From Xylaria sp. FL1777 (taxonomy: Eukaryota > Ascomycota > Sordariomycetes > Xylariales > Xylariaceae), in contig MU400689.1 in assembly GCA_022578965.1 (NCBI GenBank), positions 1-64,000 on the forward strand: DNA of 64,000 nt, read 5' to 3'. The notes under the pieces are model-generated. The model was not told the DNA's origin. It saw nothing but the letters and a program-made list of their open reading frames with translations, and did no database searches. Below are positions 50,741 to 64,000 of this stretch, one piece after another. Made by a program: the position numbers and the translations under genes. Positions within the stretch are counted from its first letter, which is position 1. Every line of letters begins with the position of its first letter.

Positions 50741-53339
50741 GGACGGGATGAGGATGTAAGCACATAATCAAAATAAAGTCGTCATATGTGTATGACAAGA
50801 TTAAATTGCATTGCGCAATTCACTCTTGTGCATGAAAAGGAATATGCTGGAGGAGTTGTTGGCTGAACAATGCATTTTTCCTCATTAAGATCTAAAGATC
50901 TTGACGATAAGATAAAGGTTGGTATGCTCAAGTGAGGTACGGTATGCATAATCTCATATACAGTATTTCGCACGGTACAATGGACCCCCTGATGCCGATC
51001 TGCAGGTCAATGACATCACCGTTTTTCAAGCCTTGTTTAGTATGTACAATGTGTATTGCTATTGAAAAAAAAAAACACAATTTCCCTGTGTAATTCATTG
51101 TCAATTTATAAAGTTTTTCTAGCTATGCTCTCGGTTATTATGCAAGGAGGAACTATTCTATAGTGACCTAGTCACCCGGAAGCGAATAGGTACCTATGCC
51201 GTTAAGCTACGTAAACTGCCGCGTGGTTGCAGCTGGCTATAGGCACCTACGGGTGCGAGCGACGACTGAGGGTATTGGCTGCGTGGTGGTTAAGTAGATA
51301 GGTCTGTATACGTCTGTATACCTATGCGTACCTACTTAGTAGCTTAGATTATGGGTGTAGGTACATAGGTACAGGTCAATTTATATCCACATTCCAGTGA
51401 TTTCGTTAGTTCGTCTAGTATAAGTACCTACTGAGGTATTGTAGCGCTTAAAAACGAGGGCCTTTTTGCCATCTGGGTAGGGAGAGGAGGTTATGTTTTG
51501 TTGATTATATCAAATTCTGTCTAAATATCGACCGCCTGAAGGAGATATAAATGTAGTATTAACTCCCACTATATTAGTAATTTGGCATACTCATATGATG
51601 TCGAAACCTTGATCGACGGGGAGAGAGAGAGAGAGACAGAGAGAGACAGAGAGATGGAGATGATGATGTATGGGGAAAAGATCCTGCCGACTCCCGGCTC
51701 CCGAGCGGACACGCCGGAGTTGCCGAGAAACGCCTTGGACTGGGCTGCATACAATGTATAAAGCGGTGCGAGGCCGCCCGTTTACAAACCCCCAGTTATT
51801 CTTCTTGGCGTGACAATTTCACGTGCCGCTTTTCCGGACTGTCGACTATCATGGCTGCACTATGTCGAGGGTTTCTAGACTTTAGTCTCTGTTGATCGAA
51901 CAACTGTCGAAAACCGCTCATTGACTTGAGTCCTGAGACGTCAGATCTCTCCAACGTATTTGTAATGAAGCCACATCGGCACGGGGTCCAGCCTGGGCTA
52001 CGAACGTAATGCCAGGTGCACAGACAGCCAGCTTCTTGCCTTCGACGCTTGCGTGGTATGAGGCATTGCGCGGGGAGGCTTGATTTAGTGCTCTTGGGTT
52101 TGAATCACACCCGAGTCCCGTTGTCCAATGAAATACCACGAGGTGTATTGTTCTGATTCCGTTTTGAAACTTCAGCCCCCTTCATCAGAGGCGCCTCTTC
52201 ATTCGCTGTATCTTGATAAAGATTTAGACTGTCCACCATACAGTATCGATATCAGGTGAGGACTACCTGGGTATACATCTGGCTGGCGTAGAAGGCCGAT
52301 GCATAGGTAGCCCCGTAGACGGGACCATGAACAGATATGCGGTAAGAGGCGGGTGCCAACTATGCTCAGCCACCAATACCGAGTATGTCGTGCGGTGTAG
52401 GTCATGTTGGAGTGTAGGCATTGATTGTATTGACTGTATTGTAGTATACCTACTCGCATGCACGTCAGCAATAAGCAGCAGTGACAGCAGGACGTTTGAT
52501 TACAGCATAGAATTGGTTGCTCTGGGTTTTGTGGCTGATAGAATGTTGGCATTTTACTCTCTACCTACGCACATGAACACACCTAAACTCGCGCTCTCTT
52601 ACCTTACGTATACGTGTTAGATGCGTGGTGTAGATTTGGTACGAGATATCACCCGAAGCCAAGCCACGAATGGTCTGATGGATTGAGTATATATCGGCAC
52701 GCTTAGGTTGCGCTGGCGAATTGGGTAGGGCTGCCCAGCCTTCTTCCCAAGCCTCACGCAGACACGCAAACACAGTGTGGCAGTAACATACCTAGGTAGT
52801 ATGACATAAATACCTACCATTGGAACTTATATGCCAACATTGAAGTACTACCTAGGTAGATACCCAAGTGCCTACTTTGTACGTATGTAGGCAGAGGCAC
52901 AAGTACGCTAGGCACAGCGGCAACGATAAGTAGACACAGTATCTGACCAATATCCATACTGTATCTGCATCTGGAACAGTTCAGGTAGCACAGCAGCTAC
53001 TGTATGTAAATTGTATGTTGTATAAGAGGTATGTATCCTCCACTGCAAACTGTTACCGTTTCTCTGCTCCGAGCCTAAGTACCTACACAAGACCTGCATA
53101 GTAGGTATTAGTACTCAACCGTGGTCCGCCATCCGCTCGCCTCCTATTGGATCGCCTTCTTCTCCCACCGGTACTTCGTGCATATTTGGGTACAATACAA
53201 AGGCGAATCGTCGCTGAGTGCGCAGCGCACTGTACGGTGGAGAGGCGCATCCGCTCTCTTATTCCCCCCTATCCTCTGTGCCCGGTAGGCGTCTAGGCGC
53301 CTTCTGGGTACACTGCGTCGACGGCTGACTGCCTATCAC

Positions 53340-53359
53340 GTAGGTAGGTACCTACCTAC
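53340..53359. repeat. perfect 20-bp TAGG/TACC palindrome
   Basis: GTAGGTAGGTA followed by its complement CCTACCTAC. It is a clean self-complementary site about 310 bases before the regulator start codon. Confidence 0.85.
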
Positions 53360-53620
53360 CACCTAGCACGCCTAGCACAGCACACGCACACACCCGAGAC
53401 ACATCGGCTCTGGTACACGTTCCCTTGAGCCCGTCGCTCTCCACGACTCCAGGCCTGCACGCCTCCTCCATCGACCTCGCTTTGATCATCAGTCCTTCAA
53501 AATGCGACCGGGACGTTCATCTGCCAACAAGTAATGGTTTCTGGCTGAACGGGAAGACAATCTGTCTGTCTCACGAGCTGTTTTCTGGCCGCACCGGATT
53601 CCCTCGTCCGCCGCCGCCAC

Positions 53621-53648
53621 CGACGACGACGACGACGACGACGACGAC
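53621..53648. repeat. (CGA)n trinucleotide repeat
   Basis: About nine CGA units just before the regulator start at 53,667, in its 5' leader or in an unrecognised 5' intron. Confidence 0.9.
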
Positions 53649-53666
53649 TCCTCCTCTCAGCCGGAT

Positions 53667-56600
53667 ATGACCCCCTCCTCGCACCCCTCAGAGCCGCCGG
53701 CGGAACGAGCAGCGTCATCGTCGAACAGGTCCGGGAACACATCCCGTGTTGCGAGCCCGTCCGGTCCTGACCTGCCTGACGAGGCCGACAATGAGAGCGG
53801 GCCGACTGCACGGCTCGCCGAAACCCAGTCTCCACGCGACAATGCCCAGGATGATCTTGAAGCCCCTTCCGACTCGTCATCTCGCCCAGGCCCCCCGGTT
53901 CCGCTGCAGCAGCGCCGTCGTGTGACGCGCGCGTGCGATGAGTGCCGTCGCAAGAAGATCAAGTGCGACGGCAAACAACCCTGCACGCACTGCCAGGTCT
54001 ACAGTTATGGTAAGCTATGGCAACTTGCTCCCCCACCCCATCTCCCTTCTCCTCGTCTCTCGGCCGCTCACCACCCTCCCAGAATGTACCTATGACAAGC
54101 CTTCCAATAGGCGGCGAAACCCGGCGCCGCAGTACATTGAAGCGCTCGAGAATAAGCTATCGAGGGCCGAGACGTTGCTCCGCAAGTTCATGCCTGATGT
54201 TGACCTCAATGATCCCAACCTGGATCCTGCTGTCCAGCAAGAGTTCAGGATGCGCGAGCAGGCGAGACAGAAGGCCGCCGCCCAGAGGAAGGACCACCCG
54301 AAACCGGGCGCTTCGGATGGCCAGTTGCAGTCCATGATATCCAGTGCTGGCCAACTTGATCTCAATGAAAGCGGTGACTACGACTTCCACGGCACATCTT
54401 CTGGCTCCGTTTTCTTCAAGCAAATGAAGAAGCATTTTCGGACTTTGCTAGGGAAGGATTATCAAATCCCCTTCATGCCGCGACCGCCTCGATCTGTAGG
54501 GGTTATGACTCTTGATTCTCCTAGACCCGCACCAAGCTCTCCTTGGGCCACTACTCCTAGCCCACCTACTGTTAACCTCCCGTCTAAGGAGAGAGCGCGA
54601 GCGCTCTGCTCAGAGTCTTTAGACAACGCTACTTGCCTACTAAGGATTGTTCATAAACCTACTTTCTACGGCATGCTAGACAACTTGTACGAAAAACCAA
54701 GTGATGACTTCGGAACAGAAGATAAAAGGAATTTGGCCCTCGCGTACGCAGCCATGGCTCTTGGTTGCATGTATAACGTGCCTGATGACCGGGTGATGAA
54801 TTCGCCACCATACAAGAGATCGGTTGATGAAGCGTAATGCATTCCGTTTCTGCGATCTGTGAATAGGTAGCTGACATTGTTCTTGTACAGACTTAACTAC
54901 TACAGCTCCGCCAGATTTTTATTACAGGATATTACTGAGTGCCGCGACCTCACTTCTCTTCAGGCTTTGCTTTTCATGATCCTATTCCTGCAATCGATTT
55001 CGAACCTTAGCACGTGCTATGGCTTCGTCGGCATCGCCTTGCGATCTGCGCTTAGAATGGGATTGCATCGCCATTTACCGTATGTCAAGCTAGACCCTAT
55101 TGAGTCCGAGACGAGACGTAGGGTTTTCTATATATGTCGACAGATGGACACCTACGTCTCTGCGCTTCTAGGATTTCCGTTGCTTTTGAACGACGACGAT
55201 ATCGACCAGTTGCTCCCAACCGCTGTGGATGATCAATTCATCACTAAACAAGGGATTACAACTCCGCCTTCCGGGACCCCTTCGTACATCGAAGCCTTCA
55301 ATGCGCACGTCAAGTTGATGGACCTATTAAGTAAGGTTGTTAGGAACGTCTACCCCTTACAGAGGGCGGATCCTAAAGTAGTGGACGAGGACGAATCACA
55401 ATATGCCCCCTATATGGTTAGCTATGCACGGATTAAAGAAATGGAAGAGGAGCTTCAGCGCTGGAACGAGCAGTTACCGTTCGCTTGGCGGCCGAATTCT
55501 GAGGGACCAGTTGAAGTTGTGCGGTAAGAGTGTTTATTTTTTTGAGCTTGAACCCGAGGTTTGCGAATTATAGACATTGACTGTGCATCACTGGCCGTAC
55601 CTATGGCCTCTGACGAACGAGGCGCTAACTCTTCACTAGCATTCGTAATCTACTTAGATTTGCCTACGCCCATGTTCAAATGGTTCTTTACAGACCATTC
55701 CTTCACTATGTCTCTCCAAGGTTCTGTGCCGGCAAGGATGTTAGTGAACGCGCGTACGCCTGTGGAGCTGCATATATCACAGTCGCCCGTAATATTGTGC
55801 ATATTGGCACCGAGATGCGGAAGCAAGTCTCCCTCGTAGGACCTTATTGGTTTACGCTCTTTTCGGAATTCTTCGCCATCATCTCCCTTGTATTCTTCGT
55901 CTTAGAGAACCAGGACAAGCCAGGATCGAAGGAAATACTAGCAGATGCCATAGCAGGAAAAACCATGATTGGCGAGCTCGCAGCGAAGAGCATGGTTGCG
56001 GATCGAATTTCGAGTTCTCTGGAGGTATGTCTCACCCCTCACGTGTCATGATCAAAGAATTGCAGGTGATTGACGCTTTTAGATTCTCTTCGATCAATTG
56101 CCGGTCAAACTCGAAAATTTTGAGATGCAAACCGTATCTTCGAAGAAGCGAGTACGGTCAGGCTTGAAAATTGAGAGCAGTCCATCGATTCAGAAATTCA
56201 ATTCCTCTGCATCGTCTCGAGGTGCTTCCAAGGCTCCTAGCTTATCAAAAGCCATCTCTGCAAAGATGCAAAAGCGCTCACCAGTGCCAGTAGCACACAC
56301 TGGCACCTTTGATAACGCGCACGTATCCAGTCCTAATATCGACCCCGCATTCAGCTCTTTTCATTTCCCCCCTTCAGACATAACGGCAGCGTCACAGGAT
56401 TCTATCGCAGCAGCCAGTCTAAATGATACTAGTCAGGCTAAGATACAACTCGGCACCGCAGGGGCAGCCCAACAGATAGACCGACTCGATGCCATGATGT
56501 TTCCGTCGGACGACCCACTAGCGTATCCAAACCAGCCGCGAGCTGACTTTAGTCTCCACGGATCCAGCCTGCATCATGCAAACTCTGGGGACGTCTTATC

Positions 56601-56889
56601 GCATGACCCTTCATCGTATTATGTGCCTCAACTCTATGATGGTATTGAAGGTCAGCTATTAGGCCCCCTTCCGCCGTATTTGATGCATTCACAGGGCAAC
56701 CCAGGCCTTCCATTTCCGGCACACATGTACTCAGACCCAATGTTGCCCTCTCAACCGATGCACCAGCCTGGGCATCGACCTCAGGGATTACAAATAGAGC
56801 AAGAACAACTGCGACAGCAACCAAGAGACTACGATCATATGCTTGCCAATACCTGGCAAGGTATGTTTCCACAGCATGGACTGGAATGA
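53667..56889 (+). CDS. Zn2Cys6 transcription regulator with fungal_trans middle domain
   Basis: Five exons: 53,667-54,009, 54,083-54,833, 54,891-55,523, 55,640-56,024 and 56,083-56,889; introns 73, 57, 116 and 58 nt. Product about 972 residues. The zinc cluster is complete: cysteines 90, 93, 100, 106, 109 and 116 (spacing 2-6-5-2-6). The first intron falls between the fifth and sixth cysteine, a common intron site in this class. A linker with RRNPAPQYIE and a short coiled coil (IEALENKLSRAETLL) follow. The fungal_trans domain runs from about LLRIVHKPTFYGML through LSTCYGFVGIALRSALRMGLHR to LRFAYAHVQMVLYRPFLHY. The C-terminal 230 residues are Ser/Pro/Gln-rich, as in activation regions. It binds DNA, probably as a dimer; targets cannot be read from sequence. 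An upstream ATG at 53,502 could be the true start if an intron of about 198 nt (53,531-53,728) is used. Confidence 0.85.
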
Positions 56890-57135
56890 TACTATTGATT
56901 TCTTACGGTGTAAAGGGAATAAGGCACAAAAGAAGAGAGAGGGAGAGAGAGGGGGGGAGGGGGGAAAGATACCCACTGCATAGCTCAGATATGCCTGCGA
57001 GACCTCGGACGACGAGGATTAGGACTAGCTTTGCTCAACAAAGAGACAAAGTTCCCAGCAGATTTTGTAAAATAACTACCCCATTACGACTCATGAGACA
57101 AGAAAGCATAGAGGCGCAACTTATATTTTGGTAAG

Positions 57136-57155
57136 TATATATATATATATATATA
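57136..57155. repeat. (TA)10 dinucleotide run
   Basis: Ten alternating TA units. Confidence 0.9.
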
Positions 57156-57450
57156 CCAAGTCACTAATCGGGATCAATGGGTGCTAAGATCTATGGACGT
57201 TACATATTCCGCTTAAAGGTGATGTTGATCTATATATCTTGGTATAACGTTGTTGGTATTTTCTTGCTATTGTACTAATGGATGTAACTACCTATACGCA
57301 GTATACCAAAAAAGAGAGAGAGAGAAAACTATTCCAGTATTTCCGTAAAGATAGGGTTTACTGCATTGGAATAGAACTCACACCCAAGTCATGCCGCTCT
57401 TTGCCTGAGCCCAGCCTGAGCAGCCACATTGCGTAAGCAACCTCCTGGGA

Positions 57451-57453
<3 letters not shown>

Positions 57454-57509
<56 letters not shown>
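57454..57509. repeat. (AGT)n trinucleotide array
   Basis: About 18 uninterrupted AGT units followed by degenerate AGC/AGT units to about 57,527. Confidence 0.95.
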
Positions 57510-57842
57510 CAGCAGTAGCAGCAGTAGAATAAGAAGAACCAGTAATACCAACCAACTGCCTCCCTTCCCAGGAGGTATGTAGAGAGACATCGGTTTTGAA
57601 AGGGTTCTGGATTGGACGCTCTAGTACTCCGTACTTGCAACAGTCAATAAAGAAAGAAGCCGTTTGGGATCTCAGATTGGACAAATTCCAGCTGGGCCAG
57701 AACAGTGTCACTTTTCATCATCGATCTTTTCTAGATAAACAAGTGCCTGCAATCCCTGTGGTTTTTTACGATACGCCCATGTACGAAGTACTACCTAGGT
57801 ACCTATGTAGGTACGGGTAGGGTCTGCGGGGTACCGTAGCCA

Positions 57843-57875
57843 ATCAAGGGGGATTCTTACATAATCCCCCTTGAT
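57843..57875. promoter_or_regulatory. perfect 13-bp inverted repeat with AGGGG/CCCCT arms
   Basis: Arms ATCAAGGGGGATT and AATCCCCCTTGAT separated by seven bases, 262 bases upstream of the aminopeptidase start. Each arm contains the stress-response core AGGGG (CCCCT on the other strand). A regulatory role is inferred; it could also be the tip of a small inverted-repeat element. Confidence 0.5.
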
Positions 57876-58136
57876 ATGGGGTACCTAGGTACTCGGGCAC
57901 CTGACTGGACCTACCTTGAACCTGGCACGCCTTCATCAGCATACCTACTTTATAGACCACACCACCTCTTCCACTAATTGCGCCTGCTGGTCTGAACATA
58001 CACAATCTCGTCAATGCAGATAGGATAGGCTGGAACCACGCGAACCCATTGGCACGATCTTGCCGCTTTCGTTGGAGTGTGAACCTGACTTCGAGACTCT
58101 GGTGGCTCAGGTGTGTCGAGTCTATAGGCTCTGGAC

Positions 58137-60747
<2,611 letters not shown>

Positions 60748-61404
60748 GTTGGGTGGGAGAGAAATATCTATTTCGACGCATATTTTAATTCAACATAATC
60801 GTATTGTCTCAGTGCATGTTGTGGCTTTACTGTCGAAAGAGGCTAGAATACGATCACGATATTCATTGTTTCTCAGGTTTACGTAATCTCATCCAATATT
60901 ACTATGTAGCATCATATCTCTCATCCATTAGTCCTCTATGGCGAAGGCAATAAAAGAGGGAGAGAGAGGGGATATACGCCGGTTCGTGATGGATGATTAT
61001 AGTTTTTATTCAAATCAAGTGGACAAAACTGCTGGGTATAAGTAGCTACTGCTCGCTTCAGCCAAAATCAAAATCAAAATCGGCACGACACAGCTTTCTA
61101 TCGTCTTATCTTGATCTTTCAAGCCAAACGTGCATTTCGGAGAGACGGATAACGCTAGATGAGGCGGGCCAGGGGAAAAAAAAAGACCAGCAAGGAAAAC
61201 CAAAGACCAAAAATCGTTAATCCGTAATATGCCGAGTTCATGCCAAATATTGGGTCGCTTTTATACAATGAATAGCTAAGCCCCGCCCCCTCCATTTTAC
61301 GCCTCGCTTCCCTTCTTTGCTCTCCCGTTCCTAGATAGTAACTTTGAGGCAGGCTTGCCATTTGCTTTTTGTCCGTTTCAACGTTTTCCTTTGTTCTTTT
61401 GCCT
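60748..61404. other. convergent intergenic region
   Basis: About 0.65 kb between aminopeptidase (+) and lectin (-) 3' ends. An AAAATC triplet repeat near 61,066-61,081. No gene supported. Confidence 0.5.
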
Positions 61405-62914
61405 CTATAGATATTTTTTGGGCAGCGTCTTCTTCCGCTCGTAGTAGATGTAGCCTGCCACCAGGATGATCTGGCTGCCGATGATGACGAAGATGAGCTT
61501 GCCATGGCGCGGTGTTGTCTGGGTCGCCACGTGCTCGAGCATAGTTCCATGGTTAGAGCTTATAGCCCGCTTGATGTTGTTCTCGGACTGGCCGATCCGG
61601 TTGTTGAGGTCCGTCTTGATGTTCTGGATGTCCCGCTGCATCTTGGTCATCTCACTTGCGAGCCACTCCAGCTTGTCGAGCTTGTCGAGTCTGTCGAATT
61701 TTGACAGGGATTGCTTCAGGTCGTTGATCATCTGTGAGGTTTCCTCGTGCCGCTTCTCGTTCATGTTGTTCATGCCCGCGCCCTGCCGGAAGATGGTCGA
61801 TAGGTGATGATTCACACTCTGTAGACGGTTGTGTAGGTCGGCGAATTGCGCCCTGGAGCTTGTGATGGAATCGGCGGACGCGTCGGGAATGGCGTCGTCG
61901 AATGCCTCGTCCGAGCTCGCGCTATTCCGGCTGTTGCGGCCGTAGCTCGTTTGGGCCTTGGCCTGGTTCTGTCCGTCATTTTGCTGTTGCTGGGTTGGTG
62001 GCGTCCCTTGCGACTTGGCGGCGAGGTTCTCAGTCATGACCACCAACTTGAAGATCTCAAAGGAGTCTGGGTTGTCGGCGGACGCGGCGGTGATGCCAAA
62101 CTGGTACCCCGGGGGAATGGTGATTTGGTCGCTTTCGAAACACAGACGATTATCAATCTCGACCTTGAAGGCCTGGGCGGTCTGGCGCAGCTTGATCTGC
62201 GAAGGGCGCCCCAGGTTCCGGTAGGCATAGTAACAGTGACCAAAGGCGAGGCTGTCGACGCTGTGGTGCGACTTGAAGTCAGTGGTGCCGTCGTTGAGGA
62301 AACCCCTGATCATGCCGGCAGAACCGCCGTGCTGGTCGATGACGAGGGCCAGCCCGTCGAAGCGGCCAACTGTGTAAATGCTCGACGAACCTATCTCCTG
62401 GCTCCCCTGCCGCGCGAGCCAGATGTTGAGGTTGCCGCTGCCCCTCTCGCCACCGTTCGCGCGGAAGTCGACGTCGGCCACCCATTCGCGGTATTGGTTG
62501 GGCTGGTCGGCCCAGACGGCGCCGCGTGCGTTCCCGGGCACAGGTGGCGTGAGTATAAGTTTGTTGGAGAGGACCTCGGGGACGTTCGGGGTGCCGTGGA
62601 GGGAGAAGCCAGGCACGGTAGCTTCTCCGCGATCGTTTATCCTGCCAGGAGCAACGTGTGTGAGCTCAGTGTGTACTTGACTTGGGTGGTTTGGGCGGTT
62701 TGGGGGGCCGCATCAGTGCGGCGTGTTAGCTTGTCAGGTGGCTCGGAGGCGACATGAAGAAAGGGCAAGACACGACCAAGCACGGTCTGGTATGTATAAG
62801 CACGCACCTCCCGGTATAGCCAAAGCTCAGCTCGCCGACCAAGAATTGAGCTTGGGCTGTAGCTATGGAAGCCAGCCCGAAGGCGAGGACCAAGAACCGC
62901 TGTGGGAGGCGCAT
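61405..62914 (-). CDS. L-type (legume-like) cargo lectin, ERGIC-53/Emp47 class
   Basis: Two exons on the minus strand: 62,914-62,808 and 62,641-61,405, intron 166 nt (GTGCGT..GGCAG). Product 447 residues. Signal peptide MRLPQRFLVLAFGLASIATA. Lumenal L-type lectin domain (about residues 23-245): LSFGYTGRINDRGEATVPGF, NKLILTPP, AVWADQPN, FDGLALVIDQHGG and GYQFGITAASADNPDSFEIF. Then a Gln/Asn/Ser-rich linker, a coiled coil (about 300-395) and one membrane segment (IFVIIGSQIILVAGYIYY). The cytosolic end KKYL fits the KKxx ER-retrieval signal. Such lectins bind high-mannose glycoproteins and cycle between ER and Golgi in COPII/COPI vesicles. The splice joins YTG to RIND, conserved in the family. 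An in-frame ATG 39 bases upstream (62,953) would place 13 residues before the signal peptide; I prefer 62,914. A long open frame on the opposite strand is a G+C shadow. Confidence 0.88.
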
Positions 62915-63465
62915 CTTGAACGATGCCACGGACGCCTGGTCACAGTCGGTCAACGCGCGACAGCAGTGAGGCAGGTGACGATGCTGCTGCGGACGACAAC
63001 AACAATGGCAGTAGCAGCAAGGAGGGAGGAGGGAGGAGGGAATGGACCAAAATCAAGTGCGCCACGCAAATCAAGCAGCCGGCAAAGCGGGAGGGAGACG
63101 GCTTGGGGTGGTTGTGGCTCACGATTTGGCCGGTATTTGTTGTCGTTGAGACAGCCTACATGCAAAGTGGTGGGATGGTGGGATAGATGGATCGTCTTAA
63201 GTAGGAGGTAGGTACTTTTTGTCGCTATATCGGTATCGTATACTGAATGTAGCGTGCAGCATATGTAGTAGGTATAGCTGAAGCCCCGGGGCGTTAAGAG
63301 GACACTTTGCAGCAACAAATGAAGCAGGTCGCCAAAGACCAATTGTGGAGTTGCCGTAGACAACTAGGCCTATAATGTATAAAGACTTGCGACTGAGCTC
63401 TCGCTACGGAGCCTCGTTTCCGGAGGTCCTAAGCAAGGACCCCACCGACATACTGAGTAAGTAAG

Positions 63466-63484
63466 TAGGTAGGTACCTAGGTAG
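63466..63484. repeat. TAGG/TACC palindromic cluster
   Basis: TAGGTAGGTACCTAGGTAG: overlapping self-complementary TAGGTACCTA units, directly before the poly-A/GA tract. Confidence 0.85.
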
Positions 63485-63498
63485 GAAAGAATCTATTT

Positions 63499-63537
63499 AA
63501 AAAAAAAAAAAAAAAAAAAGAGAGAGAGAGAGAGAGA
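63499..63537. repeat. poly-A followed by (GA)n
   Basis: 21 A residues followed by nine GA units. Confidence 0.95.
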
Positions 63538-63839
63538 AAGGCGGGCGTATTCAAAAATAGATGCCTATAGGTGTAGTCCTGGTACCTATTTGAAAGGCCG
63601 GCTTGGGCTGGAAAGGATGTGCGACATGCATCAGCCTACTTATGTAGGTAGGTAGGTATGTAAGCGTCGATGGTACCACCTAAGTACATACACATATCTA
63701 CATATCTTAGCTTATCTTATCGTACCTCTTAACGTACAACAACAAAAAACAACCTTGGAACAGCAACACATTCTCATTTGTTTGACCTACCTTACCTAAG
63801 GTACCAACATATGTAGGTCGTGTATCTGGAGATATATAT

Positions 63840-63861
63840 AGAGAGAGAGAGAGAGAGAGAG
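63840..63861. repeat. (GA)n dinucleotide run
   Basis: About eleven AG units preceded by ATATATAT. Confidence 0.95.
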
Positions 63862-64000
63862 GGGAGAAGAGAGCTGTTCAGAGTAGCCTTGTCGTCGACT
63901 ACCTTGGGTATGAACACCAGACACACTTCGACATCTTCGACAACCTCGCTACCTCGTCGGCGATGAGATTACCGTGGCCGGCGCAATGAGCGAGACATAT

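Larger units (their letters stand above)
50741..53666. other. intergenic region with repeats
   Basis: About 2.9 kb, divergent promoter space between the Rcm1 gene (-) and the regulator (+). TAGG/TACC clusters at about 51,280-51,370, 52,845-52,875 and 53,338-53,362; a GA-rich tract at 51,620-51,655; a CGA array at 53,621-53,648. A 73-codon minus frame at 51,918-52,139 is the only one that reads like normal protein, but it has no recognised domain. An upstream ATG for the regulator may lie at 53,502. Confidence 0.45.
56890..58136. other. intergenic region with microsatellites and a hairpin
   Basis: About 1.25 kb between the regulator and the aminopeptidase. Contains GA-rich sequence (56,935-56,966), an AT run (57,136-57,155), an AGT array (57,454-57,509), a perfect 13-bp inverted repeat (57,843-57,875) and CTAGGTAC palindromes (about 57,790-57,815 and 57,881-57,892). 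Frames over the AGT array are repeat artefacts. Confidence 0.55.
62915..64000. other. intergenic region at window end
   Basis: About 1.1 kb: promoter of the lectin gene and low-complexity sequence, with a 21-base A run followed by GA repeats (63,499-63,537), a TAGGTACC cluster (63,466-63,484) and a second GA run (63,840-63,861). An ATG at 63,986 could begin a gene, but only five codons are inside the window. Confidence 0.5.

Noticed and set aside
52080..52115. GGGTTTGAATC string like a tRNA T-arm
   Set aside because: Stem does not pair as five bases, and no matching acceptor, D or anticodon arms are found around it.
51918..52139. 73-codon minus-strand frame that reads like normal protein
   Set aside because: No recognisable family, no convincing neighbouring exon; could be an exon remnant, but there is too little to annotate.
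53939..54837. reading the zinc-cluster gene as starting inside the cluster at about 53,938
   Set aside because: That would discard most of the cysteines; the 73-nt intron at 54,010-54,082 joins the upstream exon in frame and restores all six.
57358..57711. frames of poly-Thr, poly-Leu or poly-Tyr on the minus strand
   Set aside because: Direct product of the AGT trinucleotide array.
61846..62757. 303-codon plus-strand frame opposite the lectin gene
   Set aside because: Antisense shadow in G+C-rich coding DNA; Val/Gly/Ala-rich with no domain, while the minus strand encodes a full lectin.
63986..64000. ATG with five codons at the window edge
   Set aside because: Too short to judge; the preceding ATG at 63,963 runs into a stop after eight codons.

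Overview
The window looks like one contig piece from a filamentous ascomycete, probably a Sordariomycete. The evidence is short GT..AG introns with CTAAC/CTGAC-type branch sites, fungal-only families (Zn2Cys6 regulator, DUF1996 protein, ABM-domain protein), and a very A+T-rich block of heavily C-to-T mutated retrotransposons of the kind made by repeat-induced point mutation (RIP). I cannot name the species.

Region 1 (about 1-27,090) is a transposon graveyard. Sampled 60-base lines hold only about 10-22% G+C and no open gene survives. Reading through the stops shows the content. Three colinear copies of a Ty3/gypsy pol 3' half lie at 1-3555, 3556-6733 and inside 10,038-17,735. The last is a whole element of about 7.7 kb with two 494-bp LTRs. 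A fifth, inverted LTR lies at 9438-9932. A Ty1/copia relic (about 7.4-9.4 kb) is cut off by that inverted LTR. A Tad1-like LINE reverse transcriptase lies at about 23.1-25.0 kb, and a second, different copia relic at about 25.6-26.6 kb. All are on the + strand except the inverted LTR piece. The surviving cytosines sit almost only after A or G, which is not the classic CpA-type RIP residue.

Region 2 (about 27,090-64,000) switches abruptly to ordinary composition with ten genes, all but one spliced. In order: a small ABM-fold protein (+), a small secreted cysteine-rich protein (-), a MIF-fold protein (+), the Rag-type GTPase Gtr2 (+), a bacterial-type PI-PLC-X protein (+), a secreted DUF1996 protein (+), the rRNA m5C methyltransferase Rcm1/NSUN5 (-), a Zn2Cys6 regulator (+), an M24B Xaa-Pro aminopeptidase (+) and an L-type cargo lectin of the ERGIC-53/Emp47 class (-). 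Two pairs are convergent (DUF1996/Rcm1 and aminopeptidase/lectin).

The genes do not form a pathway or biosynthetic cluster. They are a mix of housekeeping genes (TORC1 signalling, ribosome modification, ER-Golgi traffic, peptide turnover) and secreted or accessory genes, spaced by long intergenic stretches rich in microsatellites and in TAGG/TACC palindromes. The two smallest genes lie nearest the A+T-rich block. I found no tRNA, rRNA or CRISPR feature.
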